From: Symbiodinium natans
Taxonomy: Eukaryota > Sar > Dinophyceae > Suessiales > Symbiodiniaceae
Assembly: GCA_905221605.1 (NCBI GenBank)
Contig: CAJNDS010002288.1
Location: 186,001 to 250,000, forward strand
Length of the DNA: 64,000 bases
Reading direction: 5' to 3'
The notes under the pieces were generated by a model. That model was not told the origin of the DNA. It saw nothing but the letters and a program-made list of their open reading frames with translations, and ran no database searches. This document shows positions 9,051 to 17,566 of the stretch, piece by piece (within the stretch, counting starts at the first letter, position 1; every line of letters starts with the position of its first letter). A program made the translations under genes and the position numbers.

Positions 9051-9482
9051 CGCCGAGCTTTGCTTCAGGTAGGACACGAGTCCCAGACCTTAGTACCCTT
9101 TTACTCACTGGTAAAATTTAGATCTAGGACTTGGAAAGACACGGTTTGGGGTTCTAAAGCCACGGAAGGTAGGTTAGTGGCCCCTAATACCGACATCAGT
9201 AGAGGCTACGTGGTACGAGTTAATGACGGCGGGGTTCACAGGCTATACGCGACCACTCTCGTGTATAGAAACTTTCAGGAAGCGCCCGAGCTTCCAGAGG
9301 TCCAAGGTCCTGATGAACCTGCCCGCCAGGTGTGGCCTACCGGAGCTGTGGTTGGGCGCCCGTGCCCTTCTGGAGCCTCGGAGGTACAAGTCCTTCCAAC
9401 GCCTGAGCCTGAGCCTCCTGCAGCGGAGGCTGCATCTGCATCTCCTTGTGACAAGGCCACCACGACCTGTGCATCCGCTTGA
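9051..9482 (+). pseudogene. Integrase C-terminal part after in-frame TAG
   Basis: The same frame continues after the TAG at 9048-9050 for about 140 residues. It includes VKFRSRTWKD and LVAPNTDISRGYVVRV, the strand-rich C-terminal region typical of copia integrases in dinoflagellates, then an acidic, proline-rich tail. Because only one codon interrupts it, this is either a nonsense mutation or a readthrough site. It ends at 9480-9482, after which the reading frame must change to reach the oxygenase-like domain. Confidence 0.75.
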
Positions 9483-10509
9483 CGTTACCAAAGCGCCAGA
9501 CTGTGTTGGGGTTCCCGTCGGGTCCTTGACAGCCCTCGAAGAGCACTATCGGGCACTGTCAGACGATGCGTTAGATGCCGAGGCTACAGGGCTGCAAGGA
9601 TGTATTACGAGTCCACGACTTCGTGAGAAAATTACAGCATTCCTCAAGGTGTGGACCAGTCGAGCCCAGAATGTGCGTGCCAGTGACACAGGGTCGGGTT
9701 GCCAGGTAGGGGTTTATAGAAGGGGTGGAGTTGTGGGTTTAACTCGTGACTTTCATCGCTACCCTAACATCATGAGGCTGCTTACCGGCATTGTCAAGCA
9801 AGTCATGCCGTCCTTGACCTTCAATGCTTTGTCCTTGTCCTGGTGTGCCTGCTTCCAAGTGCATCGTGATGTGCATAACGAGTGGGACACTCCCAACGTT
9901 GTGATTCCTTTCCTCATGCCGGCTACTGGGGGTGACTTGTGGCTCTCCTTGGTGCCAGGGGATGTGGTGCAAGGGGAGGTGCAGTTGAAGGAGTTGCCTG
10001 ATGGCAAAGCGCAGGCAGGTCAGGTGTTGAAGCTAAAAAAGTGGACAGCATGCAGCTTTGATGCCCGCCGGTGGCACGCAACTACCTCTTATGGCCCAGA
10101 TGAACAACGACTTGTGCTGGTAGCATACACTGCCGCCATTATGCGCAATCTCCAGCCGGGAGATTTTGAGGCTTTGCGTGCTGGCGGCTTTCCACTTGGG
10201 GCTCACACGTGCCCGGCAGAACGCTGTGTCGGGGCTGATCTGCCTTCCTCAGTTCAGCCGGGGGAGTCCGCTCTTTTTGCCGTGCCCGTCCTTCGGAAAT
10301 CCTGTGAACCGGGGGAGCAACCTCTTGTGCTGGGAAAATCTGAAGCACATGCCTTACCTGTCCTTGGCTCGTCTGGTGATCCGGGGGAGTCCAACACCTG
10401 TGCCACGCATGTGCTTGCAGCGTCGTGTGAGCTGGGGGAGCAGTGTGTTCCCTGTTGTACTGCTGCAATAGTGCAGCTGCCGAGCAGTGCGTGCGGATCA
10501 GCTAGATAG
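9483..10509 (+). CDS. 2OG-Fe(II) oxygenase-like domain of Copia element 1
   Basis: The open frame runs from 9223 but its upstream part is a shadow of the integrase frame. Numbered from 9223, about residues 125-320 look like a double-stranded beta-helix oxygenase: the metal ligands would be H214 and D216 in VHRDVHNEWD, distal H285 in RRWHATT, and 2-oxoglutarate-binding R296 in EQRLVLVAYT. Spacing (about 70 residues between H216-region and distal H, then 11 to Arg) fits the family, and element 2 has the same arrangement at the same place between integrase and RT. The tail (about 345-425) holds four imperfect PGES/PGEQ repeats. Family assignment is by motif only; substrate is unknown. Confidence 0.65.
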
Positions 10510-11581
10510 TCCCCAAGGGTACCCTAAAGGTTTCAATAGTCCACCCCATACCTTGCCAGACCCTAATGGTTTAACGACTGCTGATCTGAGGAAACTATCC
10601 AACGGTCCAACAAGCCAGGCGTGCGAGCCTTCCACCCATTCCCTGTGTCCCGATGTTGAAAACCCTAAGGGTTTAGAGGTTTTAGGCCCTTCCCCTAAAG
10701 GGTTAAATGTGATATCGCAAACTGAGCCTGTGCCAGGACCGGTGCCATTGTGTGCGTCCTGCGTTCCTTCCATCAACCCAAACCTCCCTGACCCTAAAGG
10801 TTGCGTGAGTTTAGGCCCGCGCCCTAAGGGAGCAACTGATGTAACTGCAAGTGAGCTTTGTGGTCCGCAGCATGGGCAAGAGTATGGTCCCAGGTGGTAT
10901 CACAGCGTGCCGCTGCCTAGCGTGGAGCCGGTTGACCCGGCCATTCTTGGAGACATGCCTGAGGTGGAAGGAGATGAGGAGGATGTAAGGGTGCGTCTTG
11001 AAGGCCTTAGACTTGCAGCCATAGCAGCCCTAAAGGACCAAGAAACGGCGCTGGCAAAGGACATGCAAGCCGGAAGCCAGGTCTTGGCTGAGGCTACAGC
11101 GAACTTGATAGCAAGGGGCAATGCAGAGATTCAAGTGCTTGAGGGTGACCTGGAATATCTTGCCAACTGTGAAAACTACGACCCTGAAATAGAGGGACCC
11201 CAAAACCAGGATGTTAGTCTGCGTTCAATAACTGTAGAAGAAGGGGAGCAGTTGTGGCAAACAAAAATTGTTTCCATTACAGATGTCATGGCAGACATAA
11301 AATCTTGGACACCTGCACTTGAGGTGGAACTGCTCTCTTTGACAGAGGTTAATGAGGCAACTGGCGTGATTACAGAGGACGAGGTCCGAGCACTAGAAGC
11401 GGACCCTGAGCTTCATGTGGTCCGTCTGCCTGGGAAAATTGTTGCAGTAATAAAGCCCCCTAAGAAGAAAAAGGCACGACTGGTAGCATGCGAAATTTCT
11501 TGCATAGGCCTAAAGATCGGGGATCCCCTACCCTTGATAGACGGGATCTATACTCAGCCGGGATGGATACCCTGTCGCTAA
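10487..11581 (+). CDS. Copia element 1 linker with PKG repeats and start of RT
   Basis: A 364-residue frame. Residues about 8-125 carry repeated P-K/N-G-L/F words (YPKGF, DPNGL, NPKGLE, SPKGLN, DPKGC, RPKGA) encoded by CCCTAAAGGGTTTA-like DNA, i.e. head-to-head telomere-like units used as codons. Residues 165-235 are acidic and helical. The end (KKKARLVAC at about 326) is the beginning of a copia reverse transcriptase; after it the correct frame continues in the next entry, as one base appears to be missing at about 11490 (element 2 has ACGNF here). Confidence 0.75.
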   Translation: MRADQLDSPQGYPKGFNSPPHTLPDPNGLTTADLRKLSNGPTSQACEPSTHSLCPDVENPKGLEVLGPSPKGLNVISQTEPVPGPVPLCASCVPSINPNLPDPKGCVSLGPRPKGATDVTASELCGPQHGQEYGPRWYHSVPLPSVEPVDPAILGDMPEVEGDEEDVRVRLEGLRLAAIAALKDQETALAKDMQAGSQVLAEATANLIARGNAEIQVLEGDLEYLANCENYDPEIEGPQNQDVSLRSITVEEGEQLWQTKIVSITDVMADIKSWTPALEVELLSLTEVNEATGVITEDEVRALEADPELHVVRLPGKIVAVIKPPKKKKARLVACEISCIGLKIGDPLPLIDGIYTQPGWIPCR

Positions 11582-14142
11582 GAACCCAACTAGGCGTAGG
11601 AGCCCAGTATGGCTGGAATTGTGGGTCTTTAGATGTGAAAACTGCATTTTTAACAGCACCTTACCAGCCAGGAAAGTCTGAACGTCCTGGGAAAAGGAAA
11701 GTAGTGGTGGTTCGGGTCCCCCGGGCAATGATCCAGGCAGGGTTGTGCCCTTCGGGATCGTGGCTTAGAGTCTATGGCGCATTATATGGGCTGCAAGAAT
11801 CGCCACATTCCTGGTCTCTTGACAGGGATAAGAAGCTGAGGTCGGTTACGTGGGAGGGGGCTACCGGGCACACTATGCGTCTTGTGCAAACCAAGTCCGA
11901 TGTATCCATGTGGCTTATCTGGGATACTGTAGAGGAGTGCATCAAAGGATCTTTGGGAGTTTACGTTGATGACTTGTTATTTATGGCTGATACCCCAGAG
12001 CTTAAAAAGGCGATGCAAGCTGTGCAGGGCATATGGACGTGTTCTGCGCCAGCATTTGCGACAGATGAGCAAGGACTAAAGTTTTGCGGTCTTCAAATTT
12101 GGAAAAAAGGGGATATGCTTCATGTAGGCCAGCCAGATTATATCAAGGACTTAGCAAGTAGATACCCTGAGATGACTGCATCTCTACACTTGCCCGACCT
12201 AAGAATTGACCCCGAACCTGAAGAGGTAGAAGTGTCCGCAATTCGCTTGGGGCAGAAAGTAGTAGGAGAGCTCACCTGGGTTGCCAACCGTTCTAGACCG
12301 GATATTTCCTTTTCAGTGAATAGACTGCGCAAGCTGGTGTTAAAGTATCCCAAGTACGTTTTGCAAGCAGGCAAGCAGTTGATTCGATACCTCCTGGCAA
12401 CCGTCGACCTTGTGCTGAGATATGGACCGAAGCTTCCTTTGCCACAGGATTTCGTAGAATCCCTAGTGAAAGAGCCTGCTGTTTCAGACTTGTGCACATA
12501 TGCAGATGCCTCCTTCGGTCAACAGGATGGTCGGTCACAGAGTGGTGTTATCGTTACCCTAAATGGTGCACCCCTAGGACGGCTTACCTTGACCCAAGGG
12601 TTCATCACACTTAGCACCGCGGAAAGCGAGCTGGTAGCGGCAGTAGACGGGATGTCCTTTACCCAAGCCCTCAAGCCGTTGGTCGATGAAATGTTAGGTA
12701 AGGCAACAACATGGTTTGTGTATGGGGATAGCGTATCATGTCAAAGTGTCCTATTGTACCCTGCTGGGGCCTGGCGAACTAGACACCTGAGGTTAAGATG
12801 CCGATATTACCATGAACTAATCGAAGAAGATCTAATAAGGCCCCATCACATCCCTGGGAGATTTATGCCCGCTGATATTATGACCAAGCCCATGATGTTT
12901 CAAAAGTTAGCAGAGCTTATGAAGATGTTAGGTGTAGAGGGGTTACCAAAATTGAAATTTACTGAAAGGTCCAATCCTAAAACAAAGAAGCAGTCAAGCG
13001 CCTTGGACTCCACCAATATGCCTGCCCTGCCATCAACAGCGGTCAGATTGCTTGTGCTGTTCAACTGTGTCAATGCAGTCCGAGCACAACAGTTCATGAG
13101 CTGGAATCCGCAAGTGCAAACTTTCCCATTCCTTCTGGGAACCCTCTTCTGCGCAGTCATACTTCTTGGATGTGGGTTCTGGTGGCTGCGACAGGAGTTG
13201 AAGAATACCCGACTGAGGCTCCTGCGAGCCTTAGCTTCTGAAGCACGTTTGGAAGCAAACCTGGAGAGGTTTCGTGAGACCGTAGCAACGGCGCCTGTTC
13301 AGCTGAGTGATGCTGGAACGGATCAGGAGGGCAGTGTAGGGGAACCTGAACAGGAGCTAGGACCAGAAGTGATGGTCGGCCCATATGGACTACGTGCTGT
13401 TCTTTGCAGAATGGGAGGACTCGTGCTGCGACTGCTGGATCCAAATGCTGCTCAGGTGTTCTGGCTTCGGGAGTTAGCTGGAGGATGGAGATACCTGGTG
13501 GCGGAGGCTTATGAGCGAACTCAAGTGAGAGTTCGCCCTGAACTTGGTGAGGTGTCCGAGGACAGCAGCACGGATACAAATGAGCAACAACCAGAACCAG
13601 GCCTCGAAGAAGTGGATGATTCTGCTTATGTCATGGGGGCCTCCGACCCTTACGACCCTTACATGGATCTCACACCAAGCGAGCGTGCTAGGGTTGATCC
13701 GAACAACTACAATCCTTCACCTGCAGCATCTATGGAGAACGATGGAACCTTGGCAAACTCACTGAGGAACGTGCTGTCGCTGAACGGCATACTCATGATT
13801 GCATACTTGGGTCCAGATGAGCCGGGAACTTGGGCATGGCATTTGGCGTCAGCTGACTTCAAGTGGTCAGTGCCGCACGCCCGAGGGACATTCCTGGCGT
13901 ACCGAGACTATCTGCGGCGACAAACGGGTCTAGCTGGGCCCCTTGGGATATACATAGACGATGTAGCTCCGGGACTACAGCCGGAGCTATCTGACGACGG
14001 AGACGATGAGGGTGCAAGGGCGGCTTTTCTCCTGTATCAGAATGACCTGAGGTTTGACTGGGAACAGCTTCCAGAGCGACAACAAGATGTGTATCACGAG
14101 CTCGTCGGAAATTGGCTGATGAGCATTTCAGAAGTGGATTGA
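11488..14142 (+). CDS. Copia reverse transcriptase, RNase H and membrane extension
   Basis: The RT palm is shown by LDVKTAFLTAP near residue 48 and the catalytic YVDD at 159-162 (11962-11973). RNase H follows with TYADASFG near 338, STAESEL at 376 and YGDSVSCQS; the conserved DIMTKP closes the copia RNase H. Beyond it come about 400 extra residues: a short hydrophobic segment (VRLLVLFNCVNAV), a clear membrane span at about 546-567 (FPFLLGTLFCAVILLGCGFWW), a basic/coiled-coil part, then an acidic C-terminus with no recognised fold. RT and RNase H copy genomic RNA into cDNA and remove the RNA strand; the membrane part is unusual for copia elements. Confidence 0.92.
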   Translation: MRNFLHRPKDRGSPTLDRRDLYSAGMDTLSLRTQLGVGAQYGWNCGSLDVKTAFLTAPYQPGKSERPGKRKVVVVRVPRAMIQAGLCPSGSWLRVYGALYGLQESPHSWSLDRDKKLRSVTWEGATGHTMRLVQTKSDVSMWLIWDTVEECIKGSLGVYVDDLLFMADTPELKKAMQAVQGIWTCSAPAFATDEQGLKFCGLQIWKKGDMLHVGQPDYIKDLASRYPEMTASLHLPDLRIDPEPEEVEVSAIRLGQKVVGELTWVANRSRPDISFSVNRLRKLVLKYPKYVLQAGKQLIRYLLATVDLVLRYGPKLPLPQDFVESLVKEPAVSDLCTYADASFGQQDGRSQSGVIVTLNGAPLGRLTLTQGFITLSTAESELVAAVDGMSFTQALKPLVDEMLGKATTWFVYGDSVSCQSVLLYPAGAWRTRHLRLRCRYYHELIEEDLIRPHHIPGRFMPADIMTKPMMFQKLAELMKMLGVEGLPKLKFTERSNPKTKKQSSALDSTNMPALPSTAVRLLVLFNCVNAVRAQQFMSWNPQVQTFPFLLGTLFCAVILLGCGFWWLRQELKNTRLRLLRALASEARLEANLERFRETVATAPVQLSDAGTDQEGSVGEPEQELGPEVMVGPYGLRAVLCRMGGLVLRLLDPNAAQVFWLRELAGGWRYLVAEAYERTQVRVRPELGEVSEDSSTDTNEQQPEPGLEEVDDSAYVMGASDPYDPYMDLTPSERARVDPNNYNPSPAASMENDGTLANSLRNVLSLNGILMIAYLGPDEPGTWAWHLASADFKWSVPHARGTFLAYRDYLRRQTGLAGPLGIYIDDVAPGLQPELSDDGDDEGARAAFLLYQNDLRFDWEQLPERQQDVYHELVGNWLMSISEVD

Positions 14143-14911
14143 CACCTCGGGGCTTTGAGCTCCAGCTGCACCGCGAACTACCACAGCAGATGCACAGAGG
14201 GTGGTGTAGGTTCGGGTACTAGGGTGTGTTTTAAGGGTTTCTTTTTGTTCGGTTTTCGGTTCGGTTCGAATAGTTGGGCAGTCCTTGTAGGCCGTTTGGG
14301 TTAGTTTTGCCAAGCTGTGCGGACTGTGAGACTGCGGTCGTTGTGGGTCCGATCATAGCTGTGCGTTGCCCCTTTCAGTTGCCTCTTGGTGCTGCGCAAG
14401 CATCCCGAGCCCTGACCTTCAGATGTTATGCCAAAAGGACATCCGGTGTGACCGGACTGTGAGACTGCAGTCGTTGTGGGTCCGGTCATACCTTCCATCG
14501 TTTTCGCTGTCCTCTTGTCCATGACATAGCACAGGCAGCCGGCCTGGTGCTCAATCCTTTGCCAAAGCATGTTAACGTGTGCAACAGCATGTATAGACCA
14601 GCCACCAGGTTGCTGTCCGCAGCAGTGAGCTGCTGCATGCACTTTGGGTGATTTGTAAATAGGTGGGCTTCCATTAAGGTTTGTATGGGTCGGTTCGGGT
14701 TGCAGAGGTATGTGACTGTTAGACTTTGGTCGCTTTGGGTCACCGCCTGCACCCTAATGCCTGGAGGGCATAACTCCCATACTTGCCGTGATATAGTAAG
14801 CCCCTAATCCTTCAGCCGATGCCGTAGGCATCAAACATAGGCATGCCCGTAAAATAATTCATAAGGTTTATCCTCCTTGCAGCGTGTGAAGGCTCCTGCC
14901 ATCAGGGGGAG
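14143..14911 (+). other. 3' untranslated region and polypurine tract of element 1
   Basis: Non-coding tail of element 1. It contains three imperfect copies of a 40-base unit around GGACTGTGAGACTGCGGTCG at about 14322, 14454 and 14708. The polypurine tract CAGGGGGAG at 14903-14911 abuts the 3' LTR and is identical to that of element 2; it primes plus-strand synthesis in this class. Confidence 0.8.
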
Positions 14912-15141
14912 TGTGCGCGGAGGTTCAACAAGAGTGGAACAACCCGACAGCTGCTCAGGCCATCCAGGTGCGATCTTAGGGTTTAGGGGTTAGGGCTCCT
15001 GAATCTAAGTGCCATCATACTTTCTTTTTAACGAGAATCATGTAGGCCTTAAGAGCTTTTGGCATTTCTGGTTGTCTTTGTGCGGTGATAAAAAGGGTGC
15101 CCGAGCGAAGTTTCACATCATCCAGCCATGGCCATCACAGA
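14912..15141 (+). repeat. 3' LTR of element 1
   Basis: 230 bp, identical by eye to 3956-4185, and followed by the target duplication ACCCT within a CCCTAAA array. Identity of LTRs implies little time since insertion. Confidence 0.93.
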
Positions 15142-15208
15142 ACCCTAAACCCTAAACCCTAAACCCTAAACCCTAAACCCTAAGCCCTAAACCCTAAGCC
15201 CTAAACCC
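15141..15208. repeat. CCCTAAA array (insertion target)
   Basis: About nine CCCTAAA units with two CCCTAAG variants. This is the downstream half of the array into which element 1 inserted; the upstream half is the short AACCCTAAACCCT before 3956. Confidence 0.9.
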
Positions 15209-15229
15209 TAAACCCTACTTTGGCTGCAG

Positions 15230-15301
15230 ACTCTTGGGGGCCCTGGAGTTGCGTTGTAATTCAGCGCTTCCGGCCGGCATGGGGTCGTTCGGGCTTGAAG
15301 A
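15230..15301 (+). CDS. PPR-type exon (weak candidate)
   Basis: Follows TTTGGCTGCAG, a good acceptor. One frame reads LLGALELRCNSALPAGMGS; L-R-C-N-S-A-L is like PPR helix A but the repeat is incomplete. Ends before GATGGGG. On the same strand and between confident PPR exons. Confidence 0.4.
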
Positions 15302-15317
15302 GGATGGGGATTGAGGT

Positions 15318-15450
15318 TGGGATCTTCCTACTTTATACTAGCAGTCCTTAATAGGAAGTCTAGTAGGGGGGTACGATAGTCCCTATCAAGGACTGTTAGT
15401 ATATGGGCGAACATCCCGAGGTTCTGTTAGTATATGGGCGACCATCCCGA
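15318..15450. repeat. Fold-back element, family A, with duplicated end
   Basis: Palindrome with arms TTGGGATCTTCC...ACTAGCAGTCCTTAATAGG and CCCTATCAAGGACTGTTAGT...ACATCCC (15318-15417). The last 30 bases (TGTTAGTATATGGGCGAACA onward) are directly duplicated at 15424-15450 with one change. Related copies at 16221, 33252, 34873, 57853 and 59652. Confidence 0.85.
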
Positions 15451-15537
15451 GGTTCAGGGTTTTACGGTTTGGCGGCTTGGAGCCGTTTGGAGTTTTTGGG
15501 GAGCCTTGCCAGAGCACGGGAGGTTACGCCCACATCA

Positions 15538-15609
15538 GGGTTTAGGGTTTAGGGTTTAGGGTTTAGGGTTTAGGGTTTAGGGTTTAGGGCTTAGGGTTTA
15601 GGGTTTAGG
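15538..15609. repeat. TTTAGGG array
   Basis: About ten GGGTTTA units with one GGGCTTA variant. The 15.61-15.84 kb stretch after it is unique sequence in which I see no exon. Confidence 0.9.
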
Positions 15610-15929
15610 AACCCTCAGCCCGAACCCCGTTGTACGTTTTGAGGATGTCCTCAGATCGCACAGGACCTACGGGAGGTTGCCAGCTTAAGGACCCGACGTA
15701 CACCGCGCAAACCCCGTTTTTTAGGGCGTAGGTTCCCTTAAAAGGGTACTCTTTTTCTTCCTAGGTTACTCCTAAGTCTAGATTAAGAATCACTTTCCTC
15801 GCATAGGTACTGGCCCACTGGCATCACCCCACTCCCAACCTTTTCAAAGGAAGGTGGGACTACGTAAACCTAAACCCTAAACCCTAGACCCTAAGCCCTA
15901 AACCCTACTGAGAACCCCGCATGAAATTG

Positions 15930-15990
15930 AGGCATGGACTCCCTGAGGGTTGCCGCCAGCGTCATCACGTGCAACAGTGCGGCTCGGGAA
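15930..15990 (+). CDS. PPR-type exon (candidate)
   Basis: After a CCCTAAA array and ATTGAG the frame reads MDSLRVAASVITCNSAARECR. V-I-T-C-N-S-A-A matches the start of a PPR helix A as used in this gene's other exons. The right boundary is unclear. Confidence 0.45.
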
Positions 15991-16220
15991 TGTCGTACCA
16001 GTTCGTTATATGACCAAGTCTCTAAGTTATGGTCCCAAGTGACCACGTTCAAGGTCAACTGTGATTCCGCAGCTCGACGTTTACGGGCCTGAGAGCAAGC
16101 CCGAAAGCCGAAAGCAGTAAATCATATAGGCTTTTGCCTACATCTTGCCTACCCTAAACCCTAAACCCTAAATCCCAGGACCGGCAATCAGAAATCTGCC
16201 CCTAAGTCAGACGCAAGAAG

Positions 16221-16328
16221 GGATGTTCCTCCTCATATTCCTTATACTAACAGTCCTTCATAGGGATTGCAGTAACCCCCTACGATACTCCCTATGAAGG
16301 ACTGTTAGTACAAGAGGGATCATCCCAA
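16221..16328. repeat. Fold-back element, family A
   Basis: Arms GGATGTTCC...TTATACTAACAGTCCTTCATAGGG and CCCTATGAAGGACTGTTAGTA...GGATCATCC around a CCCCC centre. The bases from 16330 to 16500 hold no supported exon. Confidence 0.85.
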
Positions 16329-16509
16329 ATCAATAGTGTCGTGGATGTCTTGGGGTTTCACCGAAGTTTCGTGTACATTTGATTCTTGTGGTTTCGGTTT
16401 TTCGTGTTGCTAAATTCCTTTCTTGCTTGTGTGTGTGGTGCCAAAAGGGCCCAAACAGAGCCCTTACTCTATGCGAAGCCCCAGGTGCGAGCCCTAGCTG
16501 TGGGAAACC

Positions 16510-16553
16510 TAAACCCTAAACCCTATAAACCCTAAACCCTAAACCCTAAACCC
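16510..16553. repeat. CCCTAAA array
   Basis: Six CCCTAAA units, one CCCTATAAA variant, upstream of the PPR exon at 16699. Confidence 0.85.
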
Positions 16554-16698
16554 GATTGTACGCTCCTTGGGATATCAGCAACTTCTAGGTGGTAGAGGTT
16601 GAGGGATGAGGATTTAGGGTTGGGGTTTAGGGTTTACAAAGGGCTTAGGTTGACATAGGGCTTAGGCTTTAAGGGTTGGGTGCTGACTTTGTGATGAG

Positions 16699-16784
16699 GT
16701 GCTCAGCGTTTGCCATGCTGCTGGCGAGTGGGAGAGGGCAGCGCAGCTTCTGCGCGGCATGCGCAGCGAACGGACTCCCAGCAG
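16699..16784 (+). CDS. PPR-protein exon
   Basis: The frame reads VLSVCHAAGEWERAAQLLRG and continues MRSERTPS: helix A end (S-V-C-H-A-A-G), then the W-E-R-A-A-Q-L-L helix B and G-M, which is a textbook PPR repeat. It is followed after about 110 bases of G-rich intron-like sequence by the next PPR exon at 16897, where the new repeat begins with the expected P-D-V-F-S-Y. Boundaries are approximate. Confidence 0.75.
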
Positions 16785-16896
16785 AAAGCCGGGGTTTGGG
16801 GAGGAGGGGATGGAGAGGGAGGGGGGAGATGGACAAAACGCCTAAGTAACTCGTCATGCAGTTTGTGTGTGTGCTTATCTGACTCGATGAAGCGAG

Positions 16897-17001
16897 GATG
16901 ACACCTGATGTGTTTAGCTACAGCAGCACCATCAGTGCTTGTGAGACCTGTGGTCACTGGACCATGGCGGTCCAGCTGCTTACAGCTATGCCGGCGTCCA
17001 C
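16897..17001 (+). CDS. PPR-protein exon
   Basis: Following AGCGAG the frame reads MTPDVFSYSSTISACETCG and then HWTMAVQLLTAMP. This is an almost complete 35-residue PPR motif (P-D-V-x-x-Y-x-x-x-I-S-A-C ... A-x-x-L-L-x-x-M). It is the clearest PPR exon here and fixes the strand of the gene. It ends before GTTCCTCGG. Confidence 0.82.
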
Positions 17002-17163
17002 GGTTCCTCGGTGTGAACATCTTCTGCTTTGGGTCGGTTACGTCTGGCTTCCCCCCCCCCCCATCTCCCTGTCGCAGCCAAAAGCTTGTCATTTAGGTCT
17101 TGCAGTTTGCGCTGGTGCCCACGAAGGGTTGCTTACGGGTTCTAAGGCTTCGATGCAGAGTTC

Positions 17164-17260
17164 AGGGTTTAGGGTTTAGGGTTTAGGGTTTTAGGGTTTA
17201 GGGTTTAGGGTTTAGGATTTAGGATTTAGGGTTTAGGGTTTAGGGTTTAGGGTTCAGGGC
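17164..17260. repeat. TTTAGGG array
   Basis: About 13 units with one TTTTAGGG and two TTTAGGA variants, in the intron after the PPR exon at 16897. Confidence 0.9.
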
Positions 17261-17494
17261 TGAATTTCAGGGCTCTTTCATCCTCCGAGCCCAGTTCAGG
17301 AAGACACCGGACCCAAACCGCTTTACCCGAAACCAAGCCTTCAACCCCAGCAGACCTAAGATGAGCCACATACTCTTAGGGTTGAGGGTCAAGGGTTTTA
17401 GGGTTAAAGGTTTAGGTTTAAGGTTTAGGGTTTAGGGTCTTCAAGCCTTCTTGCACCTCATTAGTCAAACTTTTGTGGTGCTCAGGTTTCGCAG

Positions 17495-17566
17495 AACACG
17501 GTCAGTTGCAGCAGCACCCTCAGCGCCTGCGCTTGCGACAGCCAGCCGCGTGGCTTGTTGAACTTT
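17495..17566 (+). CDS. PPR-protein exon
   Basis: Acceptor TTTCGCAG, frame NTVSCSSTLSACACDSQPRG, donor GTGTATAT. N-T-V-S-C-S-S-T-L-S-A-C is a PPR helix A. It lies between PPR exons in the same orientation. Confidence 0.68.

Larger units (their letters stand above)
3951..15146 (+). mobile_element. Ty1/copia-type LTR retrotransposon, element 1
   Basis: A complete element bounded by two 230-bp LTRs that I read as identical, with a 5-bp target duplication ACCCT at 3951-3955 and 15142-15146. The 5' LTR is followed at once by a primer-binding site and the 3' LTR is preceded by the polypurine tract CAGGGGGAG. Internal order is gag, protease, methyltransferase-like remnant, integrase, 2OG-Fe(II) oxygenase-like domain, reverse transcriptase, RNase H, membrane extension; integrase before RT defines the copia order. 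The reading frame changes several times and carries one internal TAG, so this copy looks defective although identical LTRs argue for recent insertion. It sits in a CCCTAAA array between PPR exons. Confidence 0.95.
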
